Positions 1-9,624 of a stretch of 64,000 nt of DNA are shown one piece after another. The notes beneath the pieces were generated by a model, which had not been told where the DNA came from, did no database searches, and saw nothing but the letters and a program-made list of their open reading frames with translations. Source of the DNA: Streptomyces flaveus. GTDB lineage: Bacteria; Actinomycetota; Actinomycetes; Streptomycetales; Streptomycetaceae. Within the stretch, counting starts at the first letter, position 1. Each line of letters opens with the position of its first letter. The translations under genes and the position numbers were made by a program. The DNA lies in contig NZ_BMPQ01000003.1 in assembly GCF_014647675.1 (NCBI RefSeq), positions 384,373 to 448,372 of the forward strand, given 5' to 3'.

Positions 1-777
1 CAGGTGCAGCGTCGCGCGCGGGGAGGCGCCCAGCCTCAGGTCGGGGTGAGCACGCGTGGCGGCGACCAGATCCACCGCGTAACGCCGCACCGGGTCGGCG
101 ACATGGACCGTGCGGACCGCGTCTATGAGCTTGACGACGTCGTGCGCGTGCGCCACCGGCTGGAGGTCGTCCAGCGGGGAGACGCCGCCGTGAATGTCCA
201 GCATCTCCAGCTCGGCCTCCGCGCTGGGATAACCGATGGAGACACGGGCCATGAAGCGGTCGCGCTGTGCCTCCGGCAGCGGGTACGTGCCCTCCATCTC
301 GACCGGGTTCTGCGTGGCCACCACCATGAAGGGGCTGGGCAGCTCGTAGGTATGCCCGTCGATGGTGACCTGGCGCTCCTCCATGGACTCCAGGAGCGCG
401 GACTGCGTCTTGGGCGACGCGCGGTTGATCTCGTCTCCGATCACGATCTGCGCGAAGATCGCGCCCGGCTTGAACTCGAATTCGCTGCGCTGCTGATCCC
501 AGATGGACACTCCGGTGATGTCCGAGGGCAGCAGGTCCGGCGTGAACTGAATACGCCGCACCGAGCAGTCGATGGACCGCGCCAGTGCCTTGGCCAGCAT
601 GGTCTTGCCGACACCGGGCACATCCTCGATCAGGAGATGTCCCTCGGCGAGCAGTACGGTCAGCGAAAGCCGCACGACCTCAGGCTTGCCCTCGATCACT
701 CCCTCCACCGAACTGCGGACTCGCTCCACAGTGGTGGTCAGATCTGTAAGGCTCGCTCGATCGTCATAGGTCGTCAC
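1..777 (-). CDS. MoxR-family AAA+ ATPase, 3' end outside window
   Basis: Read on the minus strand, GTG at 777 opens a frame that stays open to base 1 (259 codons), so the C-terminus is missing. Walker A is seen at about residues 53-59 (VPGVGKT) and Walker B at about 114-117 (IGDE, followed by INRASPKTQ), the signature of MoxR ATPases. These act as chaperone-like ATPases, usually next to a DUF58 and von Willebrand-domain gene; any such partner would lie beyond the left edge. A GAGGAGG ribosome binding site about 6 bases before the GTG supports this start. The substrate is not known. Confidence 0.9.
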   Translation of the reverse strand, partial: MTTYDDRASLTDLTTTVERVRSSVEGVIEGKPEVVRLSLTVLLAEGHLLIEDVPGVGKTMLAKALARSIDCSVRRIQFTPDLLPSDITGVSIWDQQRSEFEFKPGAIFAQIVIGDEINRASPKTQSALLESMEERQVTIDGHTYELPSPFMVVATQNPVEMEGTYPLPEAQRDRFMARVSIGYPSAEAELEMLDIHGGVSPLDDLQPVAHAHDVVKLIDAVRTVHVADPVRRYAVDLVAATRAHPDLRLGASPRATLHL

Positions 778-970
778 CCGGCCCTCCTCGGCCCGTTCTT
801 TCTCCGGGCCGACGCTCACGACGCGAACCGGCCCACCTCGAACACGGACACCACGCGTGAAAAGTTCCGCGTGACGCCACACCCGCATTCTTGTTGCCGT
901 TACCGGTTCGTGTCACTCGCCTGTGGATAACTGGCTGTGATATGTCGGGGCTTGCGGCCTTTGGGTGGGG

Positions 971-1540
971 TCAGGTGGGGTCAATCTCACGCAGCAGTCC
1001 CGTTTTCACATCGAACACAAAACCACGTACGTCGTCGGTGTGGACAAGGAACGGAGAAGTGCGCACCCGCTGCATGGACTGCCGCACGTCCTGTTCGACG
1101 TCTCGGAAGGCCTCCACCGCCCAGGCGGGACGCTGGCCGACCTCCATCTCCAGGTCGTGCCGGAAGTCCTCGGTGAGGGATTCCAGACCGCAGCCGGTGT
1201 GATGGATGAGCACCACGCTGCGGGTGCCGAGCGCCCGCTGGCTGATGGTGAGGGAGCGGATCACGTCGTCGGTGACGACACCGCCCGCGTTACGGATCGT
1301 GTGGCAGTCGCCCAGCTCCAGGCCGAGCGCGTCGTGCAGGTCGAGTCGGGCGTCCATGCAGGCCACGACCGCTACCTGCAGCACAGGGCGGGCATCCATG
1401 CCCGGGTCGGTGAACGCGGCGGCGTACCGCTCGTTGGCCTCGACGAGACGGTCGGTGACGGTGCCGCCGCCGGCTATGGCGCCTTCGGGCTCGGTGGGAA
1501 CGGGTGCGGAAGTCGTCATACCCATGACGGTAATCGTCAC
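971..1540 (-). CDS. beta-carbonic anhydrase
   Basis: Interconverts CO2 and bicarbonate with a zinc ion. With the GTG at 1540 the protein is 189 aa. Zinc ligands typical of beta-class enzymes are visible: Cys61 in ACMDAR (with the Asp63/Arg65 dyad), His114 and Cys117 in HHTGCG. The start is uncertain. GTG 1540 has GGAGGGA only 4 bases upstream, while internal ATGs at 1525 and 1519 have no good binding site but give the more usual family N-terminus (MTTSAP). It is transcribed away from the division cluster and its 3' end faces moxR. Substrate class is clear from the motifs; physiological role is not. Confidence 0.88.
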   Translation of the reverse strand: MTITVMGMTTSAPVPTEPEGAIAGGGTVTDRLVEANERYAAAFTDPGMDARPVLQVAVVACMDARLDLHDALGLELGDCHTIRNAGGVVTDDVIRSLTISQRALGTRSVVLIHHTGCGLESLTEDFRHDLEMEVGQRPAWAVEAFRDVEQDVRQSMQRVRTSPFLVHTDDVRGFVFDVKTGLLREIDPT

Positions 1541-1579
1541 AGTCCCTCCGTCCCTTCTGTGAGAGGGGACAAAGAACAT

Positions 1580-1594
1580 CAACAAGCGTTGTTG
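1580..1594. promoter_or_regulatory. inverted repeat upstream of carbonic anhydrase
   Basis: CAACAA-gcg-TTGTTG is a perfect 6-bp inverted repeat with a 3-base spacer, 40-55 bases upstream of the carbonic anhydrase start and in a locally less GC-rich patch. The position would suit an operator. No regulator is known from the sequence. Confidence 0.35.
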
Positions 1595-1695
1595 TGAGCT
1601 AACCCACATGGGTGCCGCGAGGATCCCGTAAGGCTGGTTCTCCGCGATGTGCCGCGTCGGTGGCGGCGGGGTCCCGCGACGCGCAGGCCGGTTGA

Positions 1696-1723
1696 TTGAC
1701 CGTGAGACACGGTGGACTAAAGT
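1696..1723 (+). promoter_or_regulatory. candidate promoter and long leader of the division cluster
   Basis: TTGACC (1696-1701) and TAAAGT (1718-1723) are 16 bases apart and resemble a vegetative sigma-70-type promoter. Transcription would start near 1730, leaving a leader of about 215 bases before rsmH. A GGGAGG-cgaga-CCTCCC hairpin lies at about 1735-1751 at the start of that leader. Between 1541 and 1945 I see no gene and in particular no mraZ, which precedes rsmH in many bacteria. Confidence 0.45.
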
Positions 1724-1945
1724 GACGCGAACTGGGAGGCGAGACCCTCCCATCTGGACTGTTGTCCCCCGGAGGGCCCGGCGACGTGCCGGAATCTCCC
1801 CGCGTGCGCGGCGCGTACGTACGGCTCGGCCTCCTCCCGCTCCCGGTCGACGACGCTTCCGGCGCCGGCAGGCCCTCCCCTTCACCGAGCGAGAGGGGAC
1901 CCGGTGGTACGTACGCCGCGCCGGAACTGAGAGGGCCCAGATCAA

Positions 1946-2947
1946 ATGGGGCGCGAAGCGCATTCGAACAGGGGTGGTGGCGGGCGACAGGAGGGACAGA
2001 CTCGACATGTCCCGGTGATGCTCCAGCGGTGCCTGGACCTGTTGGCCCCGGCGCTGGAGCGGCCCGGAGCCGTCGTCGTCGACTGCACGCTCGGCCTCGG
2101 CGGCCACAGCGAGGCCCTGCTCACCCGGTTCCCCGAGGCCCGCCTCGTCGCCCTGGACCGCGACAAGGAGGCGTTGCGCCTCTCCGGAGAGCGGCTCGAT
2201 CCCTTCGGTGACCGGGCCACCCTGGTGCACGCGGTCTACGACGAACTCCCCGACGTACTCGACCGGCTCGGGCTCCCGCGGGTCCAGGGCGTCCTCTTCG
2301 ACCTCGGCGTCTCCTCCATGCAGCTCGACGAGGCGGACCGCGGGTTCGCGTACGCCCAGGACGCCCCGCTCGACATGCGTATGGACCAGACGACCGGCGT
2401 GAGCGCGGCCGAGGTGCTCAACACGTACCCGCCGGGCGAGCTCGTCCGGATCCTGAGGGTGTACGGCGAGGAGAAGCAGGCCAAGCGGATCGTGTCCGCG
2501 ATCGTGCGTGAGCGCGAGAAGGAGCCCTTCAGCAACAGCGCGCGTCTCGTCGAGCTGATCCGGGACGCACTGCCGCAGGCCGCCAAGCGCACCGGCGGCA
2601 ACCCGGCCAAGCGGACCTTCCAGGCGCTGCGTATCGAGGTCAACGGCGAACTCACCGTCCTGGAGAGGGCGATTCCGGCGGCCGTGAAGGCGCTCGCCGT
2701 CGGTGGCCGGATCGCCGTCCTGTCGTATCACTCGCTGGAGGACCGTCTGGTCAAGCAGGTGTTCGCGGCCGGTGCCGCCATCACCGCGCCGCCCGGCCTG
2801 CCGGTGGTGCCCGAGCGCTATCAGCCCCGGCTGAAGCTGCTGACGCGCGGTGCGGAGCTTCCCACGGAGGAAGAGGTCGCTCAGAACCGGCGGGCCGCAC
2901 CGGCGCGGCTGCGCGGGGCACAGCGCATCAGGGAGTCCATGGAATGA
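1946..2947 (+). CDS. rsmH: 16S rRNA (cytosine1402-N4)-methyltransferase RsmH
   Basis: 333 aa, usual length for RsmH (MraW). It methylates N4 of C1402 in 16S rRNA using S-adenosylmethionine. Family hallmarks are the opening HVPVML, the SAM loop [27 protein letters not shown], the [11 protein letters not shown] segment and SYHSLEDR near the C-terminus. The ATG at 1946 has a GAGAGGG about 11 bases upstream. About 16 residues precede the conserved HVPVML, so a slightly later start is possible. It is the first gene of the division cluster. Confidence 0.95.
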   Translation: MGREAHSNRGGGGRQEGQTRHVPVMLQRCLDLLAPALERPGAVVVDCTLGLGGHSEALLTRFPEARLVALDRDKEALRLSGERLDPFGDRATLVHAVYDELPDVLDRLGLPRVQGVLFDLGVSSMQLDEADRGFAYAQDAPLDMRMDQTTGVSAAEVLNTYPPGELVRILRVYGEEKQAKRIVSAIVREREKEPFSNSARLVELIRDALPQAAKRTGGNPAKRTFQALRIEVNGELTVLERAIPAAVKALAVGGRIAVLSYHSLEDRLVKQVFAAGAAITAPPGLPVVPERYQPRLKLLTRGAELPTEEEVAQNRRAAPARLRGAQRIRESME

Positions 2948-2978
2948 GGGGCGTGAGGCACAAGAAGGGAGCGGGCGA

Positions 2979-3461
2979 GTGAGTAGGAAACCCGAACTGA
3001 GGGGGCGGGCCGCCCGGCTCGCCCGGCTCATCCCGTCCGGTTCCGGACAGGCCGCCCGTACCCCCTTCGTCCTCCTCGTCGTGCTCCTCCTGGGCGGCGG
3101 CCTCATCATGCTGCTGGTGCTGAACTCCGCTCTCAGTGAAGGGGCGTTCAAGCTCGACGACCTCCAGGACGACACGAAGAGCCTCACCGACGAGGAGCAG
3201 GCGCTCCAGCGGGACGTGGACTCCTACTCCGCCCCCGACGCCCTCCAGCGCCGCGCCCGCGAGCTGGGCATGGTCCCCGGCGGCGACCCCGCCTTCCTCA
3301 ACCCCGACGGCACGGTACGAGGCGTTCCTGAAGCAGCCCAGCGGTCCTCGGTACGCGTCCCCATGGTGCCGAGGCCCGAGAAGCCCGACTCCACGCCGAA
3401 GCCGAAGCTGCCACTGATGCCCACCCCGTCCAAGCAGCCCCCTACAACCCCCGGCAGGTGA
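2979..3461 (+). CDS. ftsL: cell division protein FtsL
   Basis: 160 aa from GTG 2979, preceded by a GGGAG site. It has a short basic cytoplasmic N-terminus, one transmembrane segment at about residues 28-50 (rich in L, V and G), then a short coiled-coil-like stretch (FKLDDLQDDTKSLTDEEQALQRDV) and a proline-rich tail. This architecture and the place between rsmH and ftsI identify FtsL, which with FtsB and FtsQ activates the FtsWI septal synthase. The stop overlaps the ftsI start (GTGA), implying translational coupling. Confidence 0.9.
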   Translation: MSRKPELRGRAARLARLIPSGSGQAARTPFVLLVVLLLGGGLIMLLVLNSALSEGAFKLDDLQDDTKSLTDEEQALQRDVDSYSAPDALQRRARELGMVPGGDPAFLNPDGTVRGVPEAAQRSSVRVPMVPRPEKPDSTPKPKLPLMPTPSKQPPTTPGR

Positions 3462-5425
3462 CGGAAGTGTCCGACAAGGAACCCCCGCGCCGCCGCGTTC
3501 CGTCGCCCGACAGGCCCGTACACCCCGGCAGCCGGCGCCCGGGGCCCGGTGCCCGCCCCGCGCGCCGCCCGGCCACGCCCCGCGCCGGGCGGGCACCGGG
3601 GCCGCGGATGATCCGGCTGGGCAGCCCCCGCCCGCGGCTGCGCCTGGTCAGCCTCGCCCTGACGCTGGTGGTGATCGCCTTCGTGGTGCGGCTGCTTCAG
3701 GTGCAGGCGGTCGACGCGAGCGTGTACTCGGCCAAGGCCGAGCAGAACCGGTACTTCAGCCGCACCCTGGCCGCCGAGCGCGGCGGGATCACCGACCGCA
3801 ACGGCGTCGAGCTGGCCACAAGCGTGGACGCGAACGACATCACGGCCGACCCCACGATGTTCACGCGGAAGGCGACGAAGATCGGCGACGCTCCTGAGCA
3901 GGCCGCCGCGCTGCTCGGCCCGATCCTCGGCAGGGAACCCGCCGAGCTCGCCGAGAAGCTCCGTACGAAGGGCACCCAGTACGTCCTGCTGGCCCGTCGC
4001 CAGACCCCGCAGGTCTGGACACAGATCAACGACCTGAAGACGACGCTCGCCGAGAAGGCCCAGAAGGACAGGACGGCCGCGAACGTGCTGGCGGGCGTCT
4101 TCCAGGAGCCCAGCAGCAAGCGGGTCTATCCGAACGGCGGCCTCGGCGCCGGGATACTGGGCTGGGTCAACGCCGACGGCAAGGGCGGCGGCGGTATCGA
4201 GCAGCAGCTGAACGAGGAACTGACCGGCAAGGACGGCGAGATCCGCTACGCCCAGGCCGGCGGCCACCGGGTCCCGACCGCGGGCAGTACGGAGACGCCC
4301 GCCGTGGCCGGTTCCGAGGTCGAGCTGACCATCGACCGCGACATCCAGTGGGCCGCGCAGAACGCCATCACGGAGCAGGTGAAGGAGTCCAAGGCGGACC
4401 GCGGCTATGTGATCGTGCAGGACAACAAGACCGGCGAGATCCTCGCGATGGCCAACTCGCCCGGCTTCGACCCGAACGACCTCTCCCAGGCCGGCTCGGC
4501 GGCACTCGGCAACGCGGCCCTCCAGGACGCGTACGAACCCGGCTCCACCGCGAAGGTCATGTCGATGGCGGCCGTCCTGGAGGAGAACGTCGCCACGCCC
4601 GGGACGCATGTGGTCGTGCCCAACCGGCTGCACCGCGGCGACCGGCTCTTCCGGGACGACATCGACCACCCGACCTGGTATCTGACGCTCAACGGCGTCC
4701 TCGCCAAGTCCAGCAACATCGGCACCATCCTGGCGACCGGCCAGCTCGGCAAGACCCAGAAGCAGGCCAACCAGGTCCTCCACTCGTATCTGCGCAAGTT
4801 CGGCATCGGCCGCGAGACCGGACTCGGCTTCCCCGGCGAGACGAACGGCATCCTCGCACCTGCCGACAAGTGGTCGACCTCGCAGCAGTACACGATTCCT
4901 TTCGGCCAGGGTGTGTCGATCAACGCGATGCAGGCGGCCTCCGTCTACTCGGCGATCGCGAACGGAGGCGTACGCGTCGAGCCGACCCTCGTACGAGGCA
5001 CCAAGGGAGCGGACGGCCGCTTCATACCGGCCCCGAAGCCCCAGAAGGCAAGGGTTGTGAGCGAGAAGACGGCGAAGACGCTGGCGCAGATGCTGGAGTC
5101 CGTCGTGGACGACGAGGAGGGCACCGGCACCAAGGCCCGTATCCCCGGCTACCGTGTCGCGGGGAAGACGGGCACCGCCAACCGAGTGGATCCGGCCACC
5201 GGCCGCTACCGCGGCTACACCTCCTCGTTCGCCGGATTCGCTCCCGCCGACAACCCCCGCGTGACCGTGTACTGCGCGATCCAGAACGCCACCCAGGGCA
5301 GCTATTTCGGCGGCCAGATCTGCGGGCCCGTCTACAAGGAGGTCCTGGAGTTCGCCCTCAAGACCCTCCATGTGCCGCCGACCGGGGACGCACCCGCCCG
5401 ACTTCCTGTCACCTTCACACCCTGA
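3458..5425 (+). CDS. ftsI: septal peptidoglycan transpeptidase FtsI (class B PBP)
   Basis: 655 aa. It cross-links septal peptidoglycan on the outer face of the membrane. A proline/arginine-rich cytoplasmic tail is followed by one transmembrane anchor at about residues 62-84. The penicillin-binding motifs are in order: STAK at about residue 363, SSN at about 417 and KTGT at about 569. There are no C-terminal PASTA repeats. GTG 3458 overlaps the ftsL stop by 4 bases; an internal GTG at 3467 is an alternative. Partner: FtsW, encoded downstream in the same cluster. Confidence 0.95.
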   Translation: MTEVSDKEPPRRRVPSPDRPVHPGSRRPGPGARPARRPATPRAGRAPGPRMIRLGSPRPRLRLVSLALTLVVIAFVVRLLQVQAVDASVYSAKAEQNRYFSRTLAAERGGITDRNGVELATSVDANDITADPTMFTRKATKIGDAPEQAAALLGPILGREPAELAEKLRTKGTQYVLLARRQTPQVWTQINDLKTTLAEKAQKDRTAANVLAGVFQEPSSKRVYPNGGLGAGILGWVNADGKGGGGIEQQLNEELTGKDGEIRYAQAGGHRVPTAGSTETPAVAGSEVELTIDRDIQWAAQNAITEQVKESKADRGYVIVQDNKTGEILAMANSPGFDPNDLSQAGSAALGNAALQDAYEPGSTAKVMSMAAVLEENVATPGTHVVVPNRLHRGDRLFRDDIDHPTWYLTLNGVLAKSSNIGTILATGQLGKTQKQANQVLHSYLRKFGIGRETGLGFPGETNGILAPADKWSTSQQYTIPFGQGVSINAMQAASVYSAIANGGVRVEPTLVRGTKGADGRFIPAPKPQKARVVSEKTAKTLAQMLESVVDDEEGTGTKARIPGYRVAGKTGTANRVDPATGRYRGYTSSFAGFAPADNPRVTVYCAIQNATQGSYFGGQICGPVYKEVLEFALKTLHVPPTGDAPARLPVTFTP

Positions 5426-5431
5426 TCAGCA

Positions 5432-5447
5432 CCGGACACGTCCGGTC
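5432..5447. promoter_or_regulatory. inverted repeat in the ftsI-murE gap
   Basis: ACCGGAC-ac-GTCCGGT is a perfect 7-bp inverted repeat just after the ftsI stop, in a 185-base gap that interrupts an otherwise tightly packed run of genes. It may be a weak attenuator or an operator. A TACGCT hexamer about 7 bases before a GTG at 5566 later in the gap could be an internal, possibly leaderless, promoter for murE. Confidence 0.3.
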
Positions 5448-5610
5448 ACCCGGAACACCGAGCAGGAACCAATTCGTGACAACGATCACTCCCGACCCGG
5501 GGAAACATCCGGAGCCCAGCCCCTCGCTTCGCTCAGCCAGGGGCGCGCCCGGTACGCTCACCGCCGTGCCACACGCTGATCAGTCCCAAATCACCCAGAA
5601 GGGCGTTCCT

Positions 5611-7128
5611 GTGACATTTCCGGGGCCGCCGCGACCGGTTCAGGTCTCCGCCACAGACCTGGCGGACCTCGCCGATCAGCTGGGTGTCACCGCCCCCGCT
5701 GCGGCCGAGGTCACGGGCATCACCCACGACTCCCGGGCCGTGCGCCCGGGTGACCTCTACGCCGCCCTGCCCGGCGCCCGGCTGCACGGCGCCGACTTCG
5801 TGACGCAGGCCGCGGGCCTGGGCGCGGTGGCGGTGCTCACGGACCCGACCGGCGCCGAGCGCGCCGCCGCGACCGGCCTCCCGGCCCTCGTCGTCGACGA
5901 TCCGCGCGGACGGATGGGCGAGCTGGCGGCCACGATCTACGGCCACCCAGGCCGCGACCTCCTCCAGATCGGCATCACCGGCACCTCGGGCAAGACCACG
6001 ACGGCGTACCTCATCGAGGGCGGCCTCAAGACGGTCCGCAGCACCGGACTCATCGGCACGGTCGAGACGCGTATCGGCGACGAGCGCATCAAGTCGGAGC
6101 GGACCACTCCCGAGGCCACCGACCTCCAGGCGCTGTTCGCGGTGATGCGGGAGCGCGGCGTGGACGCGGTCGCCATGGAGGTCTCCAGCCACGCGCTGGT
6201 CCTCGGCCGGGTCGACGGCTGCGTCTTCGACATCGCCGTCTTCACCAACCTCAGCCCGGAGCACATGGAGTTCCACTCCGACATGGAGGACTACTTCCGG
6301 GCCAAGGCACAGCTGTTCACGCCGAAACGCAGCAGGTTCGGCGTAGTCAACTTTGACGACGAGTACGGACGGAGGCTCGTCAAGGAAGCCATCGTCCCTG
6401 TGGTGACGTTTTCCGCCGAGGGGCACCCGGACGCCGACTGGCGCGCCGAGGACGTCGAGGTGGGTCCGCTGGACTCGACGTTCGTCGCGATCGGCCCCAA
6501 GGGGGAGCGGATCAGCGCCAAGTCGCCGCTCGCGGGCCCCTTCAACGTCGCCAACACGCTCGCCGCGATCGTCGCCCTGGCCGCTGCCGGGCTCGACGCG
6601 CAGACCGCGGCCGACGGCATCGCGGCCGTACCGGGTGTGCCCGGCCGCCTGGAACGCGTGGACGCCGGTCAGCCGTACTTCGCGGTCGTCGACTACGCGC
6701 ACAAGACGGACGCCGTGGAATCGGTGCTGCGGGCGCTGCGCAAGGTCACCGAGGGCAAGCTGCACATCGTGCTCGGCTGTGGCGGAGACCGCGACAAGTC
6801 CAAGCGGATGCCGATGGGTGCCGCGGCGGCCCGCCTCGCCGACACCGCCGTACTGACGTCGGACAACCCCCGCTCCGAGGACCCCCTCGCGATCCTCGCC
6901 ACGATGCTCGCGGGCGCCGCCGAGGTGCCGGCGCACGAGCGCGGCGAGGTCGCGGTCTTCGAGGACCGGGCCGCCGCCATCGCCGCGGCCGTCGCCCGCG
7001 CCGAGCCCGGCGACACCGTGCTGGTCGCGGGCAAGGGCCATGAGCAGGGCCAGGACATCGCCGGAGTGGTCCGTCCCTTCGACGACCGCCAGGTGCTTCG
7101 CGAAGCTATCCAGAAGACCCAGGGATGA
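5611..7128 (+). CDS. murE: UDP-MurNAc-L-Ala-D-Glu:diaminopimelate ligase MurE
   Basis: 505 aa from GTG 5611, chosen because AGAAGGG lies about 7 bases upstream and the protein then opens with MTFPGPPRPVQVS. An in-frame GTG at 5566 is possible if the transcript is leaderless. It adds the third peptide-stem residue in the cytoplasm. The ATP-binding loop GTSGKTTTAYL is near residue 125. DNPRSEDP near residue 418 is the diaminopimelate-type recognition motif rather than the lysine type; in Streptomyces the residue added is LL-DAP (established knowledge). Confidence 0.94.
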   Translation: MTFPGPPRPVQVSATDLADLADQLGVTAPAAAEVTGITHDSRAVRPGDLYAALPGARLHGADFVTQAAGLGAVAVLTDPTGAERAAATGLPALVVDDPRGRMGELAATIYGHPGRDLLQIGITGTSGKTTTAYLIEGGLKTVRSTGLIGTVETRIGDERIKSERTTPEATDLQALFAVMRERGVDAVAMEVSSHALVLGRVDGCVFDIAVFTNLSPEHMEFHSDMEDYFRAKAQLFTPKRSRFGVVNFDDEYGRRLVKEAIVPVVTFSAEGHPDADWRAEDVEVGPLDSTFVAIGPKGERISAKSPLAGPFNVANTLAAIVALAAAGLDAQTAADGIAAVPGVPGRLERVDAGQPYFAVVDYAHKTDAVESVLRALRKVTEGKLHIVLGCGGDRDKSKRMPMGAAAARLADTAVLTSDNPRSEDPLAILATMLAGAAEVPAHERGEVAVFEDRAAAIAAAVARAEPGDTVLVAGKGHEQGQDIAGVVRPFDDRQVLREAIQKTQG

Positions 7129-7132
7129 ACTT

Positions 7133-8554
7133 GTGATCGCCCTCTCTCTCGCCGAGATCGCCTCAGTCGTCGGCGGGCAGACGTACGACATACCGGATCC
7201 GTCGGTCCGGATCACCGGACCGGTCGTCAGGGACTCCCGTGAGGTGGAGCCAGGCAGCCTGTTCGTCGCCTTCGTGGGCGAGCGCGTGGACGGTCACGAC
7301 TTCGCCGTGCAGGTCGTCGAGCAGGGCGCTGCCGCCGTTCTGGCGTCCCGGCCCGTCGGCGTGCCCGCGATCGTCGTGGACGACGTCCAGGCGGCCCTGG
7401 GAGCCCTCGCCCGCCATGTCGTCCAGCGGCTCGGCGCGACCCTCGTGGCCCTCACCGGCTCCGCGGGCAAGACCAGCACCAAGGACCTGATCGCGCAGGT
7501 ACTCCAGCGCAAGGCCCCGACCGTGTTCACGCCGGGCTCGCTCAACAACGAGATCGGGTTGCCGCTCACCGCGCTCAGCGCCACCGGGGACACGAAGTTC
7601 CTCGTCCTGGAGATGGGCGCCCGCGGTATCGGCCACATCCGCTACCTCGCGGAGCTGACCCCGCCGAAGATCGGCCTCGTCCTGAACGTCGGCACCGCCC
7701 ACATCGGCGAGTTCGGCGGACGGGAGCAGATCGCCCAGGCCAAGGGTGAGCTGGTGGAGGGCCTTCCGGAGGACGGCGCCGCGATTCTCAACGCCGACGA
7801 TCCCCTCGTACGCGCCATGGCATCCCGTACGAAGGCACGCGTGCTCCTCTTCGGGGAGTCCGGCGAAGCGGACGTACGGGCCGAGAACGTGCGGCTCACG
7901 GAGAGCGGACAGCCCGCGTTCAGGCTTCACACACCCTCCGGTGCAAGTGATGTGACCATGCGCCTGTACGGTGAGCACCACGTGTCGAACGCGCTCGCCG
8001 CGGCCGCCGTCGCCCATGAGCTGGGCATGTCCGCAGACGAGATCGCCGTCGCGCTCTCCGAGGCGGGCTCCCTCTCCCGCTGGCGGATGGAGGTCACCGA
8101 GCGCCCGGACGGCGTGACGGTCGTCAACGACGCCTACAACGCGAACCCCGAATCCATGCGGGCGGCTCTGCGCGCGCTGGCTGCCATGGGCGGAGCCTCA
8201 CGGGCAAGGGGGGGCCGGACCTGGGCGGTGCTCGGCAAGATGGCCGAGCTCGGGGACGAGGCGCTCGCCGAGCACGACGCGGTCGGACGGCTCGCCGTCC
8301 GGCTCAACGTCAGCAAGCTCGTCGCGGTCGGGGGCAGGGAAGCGTCCTGGCTCCAACTGGGCGCATATAACGAGGGTTCGTGGGGTGAGGAGTCGGTGCA
8401 CGTGTCCGACGCACAGGCGGCTGTCGACCTGTTGCGCAATGAGCTGCGCCCGGGGGACGTCGTGCTCGTGAAGGCGTCCAGATCGGTCGGGCTCGAACGG
8501 GTGGCACTGGCGCTGCTCGACGGCGGTGCCGAGGGTGAGGTTTCCGCCCGATGA
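7133..8554 (+). CDS. murF: UDP-MurNAc-tripeptide:D-Ala-D-Ala ligase MurF
   Basis: 473 aa. It attaches D-Ala-D-Ala to complete the UDP-MurNAc-pentapeptide. The ATP loop GSAGKTSTKDL, the central GTAHIGEFGG and NDAYNANPESM are all present as expected in MurF. GTG 7133 lies 4 bases after the murE stop with AGGG about 8 bases upstream. The stop overlaps the mraY start (ATGATGA), so the two are likely translationally coupled. Confidence 0.95.
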   Translation: MIALSLAEIASVVGGQTYDIPDPSVRITGPVVRDSREVEPGSLFVAFVGERVDGHDFAVQVVEQGAAAVLASRPVGVPAIVVDDVQAALGALARHVVQRLGATLVALTGSAGKTSTKDLIAQVLQRKAPTVFTPGSLNNEIGLPLTALSATGDTKFLVLEMGARGIGHIRYLAELTPPKIGLVLNVGTAHIGEFGGREQIAQAKGELVEGLPEDGAAILNADDPLVRAMASRTKARVLLFGESGEADVRAENVRLTESGQPAFRLHTPSGASDVTMRLYGEHHVSNALAAAAVAHELGMSADEIAVALSEAGSLSRWRMEVTERPDGVTVVNDAYNANPESMRAALRALAAMGGASRARGGRTWAVLGKMAELGDEALAEHDAVGRLAVRLNVSKLVAVGGREASWLQLGAYNEGSWGEESVHVSDAQAAVDLLRNELRPGDVVLVKASRSVGLERVALALLDGGAEGEVSAR

Positions 8555-9624
8555 TGAACCAGATCCTGTTCGCGGGCGCCATCGGCCTCTTCCTGACCCT
8601 GATCGGCACCCCGCTGCTGATCAAACTCCTGGCCCGCAAGGGCTACGGCCAGTACATCCGCGACGACGGCCCGCGCGAACACCATGCCAAGCGCGGTACG
8701 CCGACCATGGGCGGTATCGCCTTCATCCTGGCCACGATCCTGGCGTACTTCCTCAGCAAGGTGATCAGCGGCGAGCCGCCGAGGCTCTCCGGAGTGCTGG
8801 TGCTCGGTCTGATGGCGGGCATGGGCCTGGTCGGCTTCCTCGACGACTACATCAAGATCGTCAAGCGCCGTTCGCTCGGTCTGCGGGCCAAGGCGAAGAT
8901 GACCGGTCAGCTGATCGTCGGTGTCACCTTCGCGGTGCTCTCGCTGCAGTTCGCGGACGCCCAGGGCCAGACGCCGGCCTCCACCAAGATCTCCTTCGTC
9001 CAGGACTTCGGCTGGACCATCGGCCCGGTGCTGTTCGTCGTCTGGGCGCTCTTCATGATCCTCGCGATGTCGAACGGCGTGAACCTGACGGACGGCCTGG
9101 ACGGCCTCGCCACCGGCGCGTCCGTGATGGTCTTCGGGGCGTACACCTTCATCGGCGTCTGGCAGTTCCAGGAGTCCTGCGCCAACGCGCAGACCCTCAC
9201 CAACCCGGCCGCCTGCTTCGAAGTACGCGATCCGCTCGACCTCGCGGTCGTCGCCTCCGCGCTGATGGGCGCCTGCTTCGGCTTCCTGTGGTGGAACACC
9301 TCGCCCGCCAAGATCTTCATGGGCGACACCGGCTCTCTGGCGCTCGGCGGCGCGCTCGCCGGACTCGCCATCTGCTCCCGCACCGAGCTGCTGCTCGCGC
9401 TGCTCGGCGGTCTCTTCGTCCTGATCACCATGTCGGTCGTCATCCAGGTCGGCTCCTTCCGGCTGACCGGGAAGCGCGTCTTCCGTATGGCCCCGCTCCA
9501 GCACCACTTCGAACTCAAGGGGTGGTCCGAAGTCCTTGTGGTGGTCCGCTTCTGGATCATCCAGGGCATGTGCGTGATCGTGGGTCTGGGTCTCTTCTAC
9601 GCAGGGTGGGCAGCCGACAAGTGA
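8551..9624 (+). CDS. mraY: phospho-MurNAc-pentapeptide transferase MraY
   Basis: 357 aa, polytopic membrane enzyme (about 10 predicted spans) that transfers phospho-MurNAc-pentapeptide to undecaprenyl phosphate to make lipid I. Conserved active-site blocks are visible: DDYIKI in the first half, NLTDGLDGLA in the middle and MGDTGSLALGG in the second half. Length is typical. It overlaps murF at its start and murD at its stop (GTGA). Confidence 0.96.
   Translation: MMNQILFAGAIGLFLTLIGTPLLIKLLARKGYGQYIRDDGPREHHAKRGTPTMGGIAFILATILAYFLSKVISGEPPRLSGVLVLGLMAGMGLVGFLDDYIKIVKRRSLGLRAKAKMTGQLIVGVTFAVLSLQFADAQGQTPASTKISFVQDFGWTIGPVLFVVWALFMILAMSNGVNLTDGLDGLATGASVMVFGAYTFIGVWQFQESCANAQTLTNPAACFEVRDPLDLAVVASALMGACFGFLWWNTSPAKIFMGDTGSLALGGALAGLAICSRTELLLALLGGLFVLITMSVVIQVGSFRLTGKRVFRMAPLQHHFELKGWSEVLVVVRFWIIQGMCVIVGLGLFYAGWAADK

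Noticed and set aside
4..930. Long plus-strand open frame over the first 0.9 kb
   Set aside because: It is the antisense of the MoxR ATPase, whose Walker motifs are clear on the minus strand.
1541..3187. Minus-strand extension of the carbonic anhydrase frame into a 738-aa protein
   Set aside because: The upstream part is antisense to rsmH and ftsL and has no domain; only the last ~189 codons are real.
4348..5610. 926-aa frame fused in front of MurE
   Set aside because: The first part is an out-of-frame reading of ftsI; MurE homology and an SD begin at 5611.
8526..9620. 838-aa frame upstream of MurD
   Set aside because: The N-terminal portion is an alternate-frame reading of mraY.
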